The notes under the pieces are model-generated. The model ran no database searches. It was not told the origin of the DNA and worked only from the letters and a program-made list of their open reading frames with translations. A stretch of 64,000 nt of DNA, taken from contig JASANE010028421.1 in the NCBI GenBank assembly GCA_030248225.1, forward strand, positions 62,001 through 126,000, in the 5' to 3' direction. This document shows, in pieces, positions 23,206 through 35,200 of this stretch. Origin of the DNA: Trileptium ribeirensis (lineage: Eukaryota; Nematoda; Enoplea; Enoplida; Thoracostomopsidae). Position 1 is the first letter of the stretch. The number at the start of each line of letters is the position of its first letter. Both the position numbers and the translations under genes were made by a program.

Positions 23206-26200
23206 GTAATTTGTTTGTTGTAGATCAGACATAAAGTAGTTTTGGTCGTTTATTGTAGCAGCTAGCGCTTTAATGTGGTCGGATATAATTAATGTTACTG
23301 ATGTTTACGATTTCTGTGAAATCTTGCTCAACGAAAATTTACAGTATATACTGTACCGCCGCGGCATCATTGATAAAGTAGTATAATAGATGGAAGCTTT
23401 ACAAATTCTGCTCAGATACTGATACTAGCGCTGCCATGTGCATTTGGTCGCCACTATCTTTTATCGTATGACATTTGATTTGCGAGCAAATTTGTTTTGG
23501 TACCACATAACTCACCCATGTGAAGGACCACATGATACAAGTTTGCTTCCTGGGTTCTGAAAGGTAAAAGTGATTTTAACTGTGGCCACAGAAAGCCACT
23601 GATGATATAGCATGATAGTTTCACCATTAGTTGTGTATGCGATACACGGTCAATGGCCTTTCTCAGGTACTACATTTGCAACGCCATGTTGGTTAACCAT
23701 TCTATGTAAAAAAGCAGAACCCTCGTAGATCATGTCTTTACAAGCCGTGCTGTGGTTTGTTAATTTGCATTAATCAGTATTGTTTAAACTGCTCGTTCCA
23801 TTGTCTTGCATACCACCTGGAGACGGTACACAATATTGGGCGACAGTTGTCCCAAGCATTTGAAGACTTTTCTCTAGAATATAGGAGCGATGTTGCATGT
23901 CAAACATTAGCCTTCCTGAGTTAGATACAGTCATGCACAACGGTTCATGGGTCACACACACATTGAACAAATTCGATATAGGCAGAGTAAAACATCCCAA
24001 TATGAGTTTGTTTGGCATGCCATCGGAACCAGGACTAGGAGCAAACATAACACGTTTGAATTGTTTGAGTGCTTCAACTGGTGTGAAATCGACGGAATGA
24101 AGTTATACTGTATAAATATAACGAAAACGCAGTCGGAATCGAACGATATGCGGGATCAAAGTATTCATGGAATATTTTGCTTTCTTTATTGCTCTATTTA
24201 TAGGTTCTGCTGCTTTCTACGGTGGTCCGATTATTTTGCCTTGTTTACCCGAATTAATGTAATTCCTGCACGATTTGTAGTCTTTTTATTTTGCTAATCA
24301 ATTTCTTTTCGAGCGATCGTTTTGCTCGTCTATATTGGCATATACAAGCTATCTTTGTTGTATAGAAGTATTATATATGGTTATTTTACTCTGATGTAAT
24401 TGTCCCGTCGCTATGATGTTTTTTTGCTTTTATGGCGGCTAGGGACAACCATCTACGCAAAAAGACTTTTATCACTCTTTGGGTGTGAATCTTTCAATTC
24501 ACAATGCTTTATTTAAGTTATTGTAGTAGCTGGTTTCAATTTAAGATCAAAAGGCTGTCGTCTGTTATTTCAATCTTGTCAAAATTAGTTTGCCGGTTAT
24601 CTCACTTAGCAGTATTTAAGTCATAGCGCGAGATTCTAAGAAATTGATCCATACTGATGTGCTGTTGTACTACTAATAATATACTTATGTAACTTTTTGA
24701 GGTATATATGACATATATATATAATATCAATGCTTTTGTTTTTGTCATCATTCGTGGGAATCAAATCCAAGATACGTATATATCAGGGAATAACCGGAAC
24801 TGAAATTTACCGGAACCGGAACCAGCAACCGGAACCGTCCATTTAAACCGGATCCGGAACCGGAACCTGGTCTTCGAAATTTATATATAGTAAAACAGAT
24901 GATGGAAGAAATGAAGGTATTGTGGATTTAAAATGCATTAAAAATAACTTTTATATTAAACTTATTGTATTGCGATGGTATTATTGCCTTTCTGAAACTT
25001 TAGAGAGACTGAGGAAGCTAATAATGTATATTTATTGATCAAATATATCGGTTTTTGGACATTCAGATCAAAAAGTGTCTTCCACTATACACCATTGCGT
25101 ATACTGCGTCAAATCGAATGTGCTTACAAAGCTTGGAGCGTAGAATACACACTTTCGCTCTGTCTCCAGTCGCCTCCCTTTACTACACATACGTTTGTTG
25201 CATGTTCTTCTGTAGGAAACTTAAAATTATTGGTTTATATGATTCTAAGAGAAAATAATAGATAGAAGGTAATTTTCTATTCAGTGGTCAGAGACACTGT
25301 TTAGGCTAGCGTTGGACAAACAGTGCCTGTCAGTTAGATCATAATGATGATAACTTTCTAATCAGAATGCTATAAACGAGACACACTGTGATGCTGCTCG
25401 CACAGTTTCAATAAATACAGTTCATTGCCAAGAAAGCAGTTTCTAGCTGCGTTGCAGATAACGTTAGTTTACTTCAATTTAGACTGATTTACTAAGTTTA
25501 CAAGCGCACTGGCGAGTGCTTGACGCAATTTATGTTAGCCAAGCATACGTTAAGTACTTCTGCGTAAGCCATACTCTGTTACCGAGTTGGACCGGTTTAA
25601 TTCAAACGTATTCCACAGACGTCTGAATGTGTAAAATAGCTGCTACAAGCATCGACCTGGCTTTGATTTAACAAACTCCTGCAGGTTATTACGAAGAATT
25701 CCTGCTCAAATTATGTGCCCTACTTACGTTTCACATGGCAAATTGGTTAGTTAATCTTTTCTTTTGCTTGGTTGTATTGGAGCTTGATCATTGTATATAT
25801 AATATATATTACATATGTTTGGATTACTGGATGAAGCAAAAACGTAGAAAATTTCAAACAAAATTTTTAAACCGGAATTCCGGTTCCGGTATGGTTTTTG
25901 CCCTTTGCCGGAACACGATTTTCGCCGGAACCGGAATTCCGGTTACTCCCTGGTATATATTTAGTTCCGCGAACTAATTGACTGAGACATGCAACCAGGA
26001 TGTCATACATAAATTCGATCTTACTGGAGTCATTAGTACTTGTTCTAATACATTATCTATGCCTATTAATACGCTTTGTCTGTAAAGTAAAGACATTTAT
26101 TTCAAAAAAAATATACGGAAATGCACACTCGGTACTCATGGTACACTAATTACCGGTGCTGCGCAGCAGCATACAGCATAATATATATCAGGGAATAACC

Positions 26201-29200
26201 GGAACCGGAAATTGGCCTTCGAAATTTATATGTAGTAAAAGAGATGAGGGAAGAAATCAAGGTATAAGTGGATTTAAAATACATTAAAAATAACGTTTTC
26301 ATTAAACCTTTATTGCTATTATTGCCTTTCTGAAACTTTAAAGAGACTGAGGAAGCTAATAATTTTTATTTATCGATCAAATATGTCGATTTTTGGACAC
26401 CCAGAGCAAAAAGTGGCTTCCACTATACACCATTGCGTATACTGCGTCAAATCGAATATGCTTACAAAGATTGGAGCGTAGAATACACACTTTCGCTCTG
26501 TCTCCAGTCGCCTTCCTTTACTACACATACGTTTGTCACATGTTCTTCTGTAGGAAACTTGAAATTATTGGTTTATATGATTGAGAAAATAATAGATAGA
26601 AGGTAATTTTCTGATCAGGTACACTGTTTAGGCTAGCGTTGTAAAACAGTGCCCGTAAGTTAGATGATAATGATGATAATTTTCTAATCAAAATGCTATA
26701 TATAAATGAGACACACTGTGATGCTGCTCGCACAGTTTCAATAAATACAGTTCTTTGCCAAGAAAGCAGTTTCTAGCTGCGTTGCAGATAACGTTAGTTT
26801 ACTTCAAATTAGACTGATTTACCAAGTTTACCAGCGCATTGGCGGGTTCTTGTAGCAATTTATGTTAGCCAAACATACCCTAAGTACTTCTGCGTTAGCC
26901 ATACTCTGTTATCGAATTGGACCGGTTTAATTGAAACGTACCGCACAGACTTCTGGATGTGTAAAATAGCTGCTACAAGCAACGACCTGGCTTTGATTTG
27001 TTAACAAACTCCTGGAGGTTATTATGAAAAAACCCTCTGAAATTATGTGCCCTACTTACGTTTCAAACGGCAAATTGCTTAGTTAATCTTTTCTTTTGCT
27101 TGGTTGTATTGGAGCTTGATCATTGTATAATATATTACATATGTTTGGATCACAGATGAAGCAAAAAACGTGGAAAATTTCAAACGAACTTTTTAAACCG
27201 GAATTCCGGTTCCCCTATGGTTTTTGTCCTTTGGACCGCAACCGGAACACGATTTTCGCCGGAACCGGAATTCCGGTTACTCCCTGATATATATTATATA
27301 TATGCATACGAACACGCATATAGCTACAACATTCCTGAAACATACAGAAACTAACATGTAAACAAATGCAAATTTCTAGAATGTTCTTCAGTCAATGTTG
27401 TAAACAACGTCAGCATGGAAGTTTCAAGAACAAATTGATTATCTACAATGTTTTCGTAGAAGTATCTGGAAACGTTTTCGCCATGACACCTGTCCACTGA
27501 ACGCTGACCGCTGAAGGCTCACCGTGAAGGCGAAAAGTGTCCCTTTGGCTTCCGGACCTTCTTGGATTCATTGGACCGCACGCGGGAGTCGCAGGTACTA
27601 CTTGTGGCTCAATTGGAGATGCTTCGGGAGCTTCAGAATTGTCTGCTGGTTCCATTCCAACGTCTTTCGGGGATGATGGGCGTTCTCGCTCCAGATCGGT
27701 ATTCGGGAGTTCTCCAGGCTGGTCATCTTCGATCGTTGGGTAGCGTGGATGGAGTTGTTCCAGGTGTTTGCGTTAGGTTGGTCCGAACAGAGTAACGTTT
27801 ACGTTGAAGATGCGGGATTATTTTGCTTCTTGAGGACGGCTAGGAACCATCGGGACGGTCGCGTGGGGGGCCATAGTACTGCGCATAGATATCCCCAAAT
27901 TGAAACGTTCGCATAATTTTGCAGCATCTTTGGCTTGTATGCCTTTTATCAAGATGTGCCGGAGAAGACATTAGGGTATCGGCCTTGGCCTTGGTATCGA
28001 GTTCTCAGGAATTGAGGAGTTCACTCGGGGAGTATCCGTGGGTAATCGGGGTCCGCCGGAATTGCATCAGGAACTCAAGTAGGACTTTCTTCGGGGAAAC
28101 TGTGACTTCCTCGTGGCCTGCTTGAACGTTTGGATAAGGCGTTCCGCTGCTCTGTTCCGTCGCATGATGATAAAGGGCACCCGTAAGATAGATGGTTCCC
28201 TTGTCTTGACACAACGACTGGAATTCTTCAGACAGGAAACTGTAGAATCATGAGGTATGTGGATATCCGAAGTGGGAGAAGTCTGCTTCCAAGAGGTCGA
28301 TGGTAGCTTTGGTGGTGATCGCACTTGTCACGTGTATGCAGAGATACTTAGCGTTATCATCGACTATTACCAACCAATTGAACCCCAAGAAATTGATTTC
28401 ATGGTCCAGATGAAGACGGCTTCAGGGCTTTTCGGGCATCATCCATGGGTAGATAGCAGTTTTCGAGCGTTTGTTCTGGTTTCTCCGCAAGGTACGCAAC
28501 GGCGACACGTGGGTTCTATATCAACGTCGATATTAGGCCAGTAGAAAGCGGTTTGAGCAAGGTTCTTCAGACGCTGCATGCCAAAACGACCTAGTTTTAG
28601 GAGATCTAAATCGCGTTTTCCGAAGATGGCTGGTATGACAACGCGGTCCCAAGGATGATCCGTTGCATAGGACAAGCTGGTTTTTGATCTGCCGGAAGCG
28701 CTGCATCTCTGTACCTGCATCATTCTTCTGTGGTAACCAGCCTTCGCGAGTAAATTGTATGACGGTAGCGATGATTGGATCCTTTTAGGATTCACGGGTG
28801 TGCGATTGTTGATCTGCCGGTGTCACTTTGTTGCTGACGTTTTTTTTCGCGCAGACTATCTCAGCATCTTCGTCACTTTCTTCCACATCGAATTTTGCTT
28901 CCGGACAAGGCGGTAGTCGGTGTCTGCGTTGCCATGGTCTGACCTCTTCCAGTAATCGATAGAGTCATTGAATTTACTGAGAAGCAAGGCCCATCTTGCT
29001 AATCTGTTTGCTGCCAATGCCGGCGTTTCTTTTCCTGGTGCAAGCATTGCGATGAGTGGCCTGTGGTCCCTAACAAGTATGAACGGGCGTCTGTAGATGA
29101 ACTGGTAGAACTTTTTCAGACCGAAAACAATAGCCGGGGCTTCCTTCTGGGATTGGCTAATTGTGGGCGTCAGCTGAATTGATCTTTGTGGAGCAATATC

Positions 29201-32200
29201 CACCTCGATCTTTCGGACGGGGTAACGGTGACGGTGCGGTTGAAGCTGCGGGTTAACCGTACAGGAATAGTAACCACATACATGTATTTTAGCTTTCTCT
29301 TGGCCAGGCTATACGGGTTTCTTGACGGGTACTACGGGGGTGCCATAATCGTTGAATTGAGTTGCCTCTCATATTGCTTTCGCGATACCATCCTTTATTG
29401 CTTGGTCAGGTCTTCCTGCAGCGCAATAAGCACTGGTTGAGCTTTGCAGAATATCTTCTCGGTGTTCGTCTTGAATAGCACCTCCAGTTACACGTCTTTC
29501 AGACACCCAAGTTCGGGTTTCCGTAGATCAGGATAACGATCGCAGTTTTTGGCATTTCCGACGAAGTACGGATCTCCCTTGAGGTGCGTGAAAACAGCGT
29601 AGCAGGATTCGCTAATGTACCGGTCGACAGAAATTCTCAGCAATTGAATGGCGGATTAGTTCATGAAACTGAGGTCAGGTACATCGGGGACGGCGAATTC
29701 GACCCTTCGGAATTCAGAGGATCCAGGATCCGAAACTGCTCCTTATGAACGTAGCAAGTACGGGTATGTCATGCGTGCTTGCTGAAACAAAACGCGTAGA
29801 CAACTTGTCCAGGGTTGGAGATTCCACGTTTTCCCATTATTGCTTTGTCAAGAAGTTGTCCGAGGATGGATATTCCCGACCCGCGAATTGTACCTGTACT
29901 ACGCGATATTGTAACTCGTACTGGCTACAAAACCATGCTATGACGGTAGGTGATAGGAAAGAGTGAGTTTATGTTGTAAGTGAGAAAAGATGGGTATTTT
30001 AAGAAACCCATCCCGACCACCCGTACCGATAAATGGGTGTCCTGAATCATGGCTGCAAAACTATGCCATGAGGGTTGGTGATAGGAAAGATTGATTTTAG
30101 GTTGTAAGAAAAGATGTATTTTAAGGAACCCATTCCGACCATCCGTACCAAAAGGGTGTCCTAAGATGTGGCTGTTCGTCGTGCAGCGAATAGCAAATTT
30201 TATAAAATCTGAAAATTATAAGTACAAAATATCGATTTCCCCAGTATATATTCGTTTTCATTGAGGAAAGCGGAAAACTTTAATAATCAAAACGATTTTA
30301 AAGTGTCAATTCCGACTCATGGGAATTGAGAGTCTTCGCCGTTTCGGGTTATTACTTCTCGTGTTCGTAAGAGCTAAAAGTAATCGTTATTGGTCTAGCT
30401 TACGGCTGTGTACGTTCTTTTACGAAGGCTATGACCCCTTGTTCGAGTTAGTACTATTAGCTATGTGGACCAAGTATTTATGCTTGTACCATCATTGATG
30501 TCTGCAGGTGTTATCATATGTATTTAACCGCATTGTATGACCTTGTACCCGAATATGTAACCGATCTGCCTATCGATATTCATTGAAATACCCATTGTGT
30601 TGTTGCGTTAGTTGATGATACATGTAGCGATATGTTTGAAATCGTCGCCCCAGTAGACGACCTGCGTTAAGACTTGACTTCCGAAAGGACACAAGTCTTT
30701 TAGCCGTCTAGGAATTGTCGGGCCCTATTGGGCTACACTGGCTATAAATTAAAATGGGCGAAATTTGTGTCTGATCAATCTCAAGGATGTATCCGATTGA
30801 AACTTCCAGTCGAAACTGGGATAGGCAGTAGCGGTATGTTCTTCTTTAGCTTGCGAGCATATGACGGATCCAACCTCCCTGGGGACATCGAAGGTAGGCT
30901 ACGTGTACAACCTATCCGCCGGCATCCGCACACATCCCGGGAAGCACTTCTTCGGCTTGCTAAGCTTGTTGGATCTGGCTGAGAGAGATGGTTTAGACTA
31001 AGGCCGTTAGGTTCGCCCATGAGGATACGATATATTGCTCGGGTCATACAGGCACTGCGTTTTGAAGCGCGTCGTGTAGCAGCGTCACGCCCTTTACATT
31101 AGTATTATATTGCTGTACCATACGTACGAATTCCCACATTTCTTAAGCTGGGACTGTATCAGGTTAGATACAGATTGGTCAAATACGAATCTATATTCTA
31201 TTTTTAAGCAGTAACTACTTAAGCAAAACATTATGCACTTAAGAAGTTAAATTCAGCAACTCTGGCCCAATTTTTTTACAATACATGTGCTGAATCATCA
31301 GAACTCCCGTCCTTTCAAGCTTTTGTTTCAGAGTATATTCTACGGGATGTAATTTGAGTGGTACCACTTAATGGTAGCCTCTTGCCTACAACAGTCAATT
31401 AATTTCTCCGTAACCTAATTTTATCTGTCTATGAAAACGCTTTTTATGAGAACAGTCGTTTTCAAGCTATAAGGCAAAGTCTACATAGGGAGAAAATATC
31501 CGAGATGCAAGATTTTAAAGATTTTGACCAAATGAATTTCTAGACTTTTGGTTGTTAACGTTGCGCGCTTAGATTTATTCCACCCGTTAAACACTACTTT
31601 CATAGATTTAAATTTACTCTGGGTACATATCTAAACAACAATATATTTGACACTTTCCAATTTTGTTGTAGATAGATAGTTTCCAATAGGTAGCTAGAAT
31701 AGGGCTGTATGGTTGCAAAATTGTTGAATACGATGGGAAATTGAGTACAGTTTTCTTCCCAGGAAGCGTAAACTATAAGGAACGGAGGAATGCTGTCACA
31801 TACATTTGAGAGGCCACAGCTTTTAACTTATGACTTTCTGTTTCTGTTGCAATAGTCCATCAGACAAAAATTTGGTTATTTTTAGTGGGGCAGGAAAGCA
31901 TCTGGGAGGACCTTGTGAAGTATGAACTGGTGGAGTGCCAAAATTTACCCGGGTCATGAACTGGGGGAACCTGTAGGGATGTCGAAATGCCTCGCCCCTC
32001 TTTCCTATTTGCAGAAGCCAGCTCTATGTGATGCATTATCAAACCCCCAATAGTTTGCTAATAACCTTAATTTTTACCACGGGAGATCTGGAATTATGTT
32101 TTCTCCCAAATACATGAACCAACCTTTAGGGTTTATTGGGCACCGAGCACAGTTAGCAAACATTCTGTATTCACAGTAATATATCTTATGTGTGGCCGAC

Positions 32201-35200
32201 CAGTTTGTTAAATATTTCAGTAACGAATGAAGATATTTTAATGGCTTTTGCATATAGTAATTTAGGCTTTGTCTATACAACCCACCTATTAGGTTATGGT
32301 AGATGACGCTAGATTGTACCCCTCTAATTTTGTGGGCTAAATGCAACATGTTTTCGAGTACATATAACTCAAAATGCAGGTTCATTCAAAATCTATTTTT
32401 GTGTGTGCTATAGGGCCAGACGTGCAATATTTCTACTATACTTTTTCTCTGAGCCGCGGTTAAGCAAATACGCAATGAACTGGTGGAGGGCCAAAATTTA
32501 CCCGGGTCATGAACTGGGGGAACCTGTAGGGATGTCGAAATGCCTCGCCCCTCTTTCCTATTTGCAGAAGCCAGCTCTATGTGATGCATTATCAAACCCC
32601 CAATAGTTTGCTAATAACCTTAATTTTTACCACGGGAGATCTGGAATTATGTTTTCTCCCAAATACATGAACCAACATTTAGGGTTTATTGGGCACCGAG
32701 CACAGTTAGCAAACATTCTGTATTCACACTAATATATTTTATGTGTGGCCGACCAGTTTGTTAAATATTTCAGTAACGGATGAAGATATTTTAATGGCTT
32801 TTGCATATAGTAATTTAGGCTTCGTCTATACAACCCACCTATTAGGTTATGGTAGATGACGCTAGATTGTACCCCTCTAATTTTGTGGGCTAAATGCGAC
32901 ATGTTTTCGAGTACATATATCTCAAAATGCAGGTTCATTCAAAATCTATTTTTGTGTGTGCTATAGGGTCAGGTGTGCAATATTTCTACTCTACTTTTTC
33001 TCTGAGCCGCGGTTAAGCAAATACGGTCCCAAATCCTTTTAATTATTTTTTATCTCCTGTTTTTGAGATAATCTTTACAAACATCACAAATATACTATAA
33101 AGATTCCAGTTTGCTGAAATCTTGAGTTAGTATATCAAAACGTATTTTATATATCTGGATGCTCCTCCTGGCCGGAACATTCGTAATTTAGTGGCTTTCA
33201 ATGCGATGCTTTAAACTGTATCTGTCATTGTAAAGGTTTGTTTTTGAGGTTGCTGAAAACGATGACCGCATTAATTCAAACGTGCCTGTGACTGCTGTAC
33301 CGTTTTTATAAACGGTATATAGGCACTCTCGTGATGGAACCATGCATGATTTAGAGTTTTCAATTTAATACTTTACAAATTCTTTTGAGGTTGCTAAAAA
33401 TTATGACGTGACTAATTTAAACCTATCTGTGGACGCTATACCTTTTACTAAATAATACTGTATCTACTGCGATTCCTTTCACCTGAACTTTTTCATAACT
33501 ATTATCTTGGTATTCAATGTAATATTTCAAAAATTGTTGAAATGGCGATTATAAAGGTCTTTCGGTCGCAGCGCATCCACGCGTTTTATACATTTTAGTT
33601 TATTCGGTTGTTATCCATATTTTAGTTTATTTTAGTATATGCTCGAAGAAAACATTTGCTCGACAGAACGAATCGCCATAACTCAGGTACGAAATACATT
33701 GCTATTGAAATACTTGAAGTGATCCGAAATTTTGGTGCGTACATTTTGTAAAAAGCTCTCGCTTTAAAACTTACACACAGATTAGTTCATAGGTACTCAT
33801 TGATAGCCTGCCTGGAAGAAAAAACCTCATGGACTCTGTATGCTTTCCAAATACATTTAGCCGTAATGCATCCTGTGTATTATACTCGTTTAACTGCGCC
33901 AGCAATCATGTTGACGGTTGTGGGAGTCAACCTGCGTAAATCAACAATCGCTTACACTGTTGCAATTTTGATGATTCATTATCATTGTGTTCTCGTTCAT
34001 AAAAAATATGATCTTAACGCCCCTATTATCTCAATTTTCGTTACTTAGTTGCAAGGTAAAAACCCGGAAATGAAATACTGCCTGGAAAAACCTTTAATTT
34101 GGCTGAAACGAGAAAACCTGGAAAAGTACTTTAAATACAAATAACGCCAAAATCAATCCATTACTACCGGCCTTTCCTATCACAGAAAAATATGTGGATT
34201 TCAAGGGGCCCCTGATGTTCATTCTCGGCGGAAAAATTTGAGTGGTGGGGGATGCGGCGAAATATTTTTACGCATGTTTATTACATATTTTTGCCATGTG
34301 TAGTAATCTGTGGCTGTGGTGGTATTATTAAGAGTCGTAATTGCCTTATTGAATCGCCGAACACATAGCAAACGTTTTGCCCACCTTATTTTTATTTTTA
34401 TGTGTTCTGAACCAATATCTAACGGGGATTTTCTAGAGTGCTGCGGTGTGGCGGAACGGTGGAATATTGGTGAGCGGGGTTTGGAAAATAGTTCAGTGGG
34501 GGATTCTCCCACCCGCATCTTCATAATGTTTGTATATTTTTTGAAAAAATATATATTCATGTTTTATTAACAATATGATTAACAGCTGGTACTATGGTAG
34601 TTTAATATGTGATATTGTATTGATATATAGGTTTTAGTTTAGAGTGTGTACGTGTAGCAGAAATTTTTGGAGATTTAAGTGATAATTACACTTCTTTCTA
34701 TTAAATATATCATACAAAACCAGTTCAGCAGAACCCGCATATGCAGTACCACTCATTAGTCAGTATATCCTGGCTTCAGTACAAAACTACACAACTGCAC
34801 CTTCTCCGATCACCAATATGAAGTTATTTGATAGGAGTGTTGATTAATACTATTTATTTGTGACAGCAGTTATGTAATTGAATAAGTCTCACTGCAGTTT
34901 ATTTTGAACACACCATCTTGCTCAATAGGTAGGTACACTGTAATAACTGCATGTATGCGTTGGAAATGTTGTTTTATAACATACAGACTTAACTGGTGGC
35001 GGAATCATATAATTTCGAAACATTGTCTTGTTATAATATTAGGCATTCTGTATATCACATACTGTGCTACTACGATATAGAAGAATACCGAAAAATTACT
35101 GTGGAACTCGAGAATTTTGCTCTTACAAATATACCCTGTATTGATCGTTTGGAACTAGTAGAAATTTTTATTAATGTGTTCAGTAGTTATTACGAAATTT

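Larger units (their letters stand above)
27430..29750 (-). mobile_element. Ty3/Gypsy pol remnant, reverse orientation, in intron 1
   Basis: Read on the - strand from 29750 down. A pre-RT/RT start with [11 protein letters not shown] is at about 29330, and [17 protein letters not shown] sequence is at about 29240. RNase H follows (29203-28856), then integrase with zinc-binding and core domains (28795-28000), then a C-terminal region to about 27440. The RT passes from its N-terminal third straight into RNase H, so the palm is deleted. No LTRs were recognised. It is a different family from the gag-bearing elements at 8-22 kb. Confidence 0.85.

Noticed and set aside
23897..24297. Overlapping 67- and 116-codon frames early in intron 1 as candidate exons
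   Set aside because: Not compatible with the helicase frame, no splice-site support and no helicase motif; the true second exon is at 33636.
25035..25265. 76-codon frame recurring in hAT-like copies as a possible transposase remnant
   Set aside because: It recurs only because the DNA is homologous; the frame is not preserved across copies and has no hAT dimerisation or zinc-finger features.
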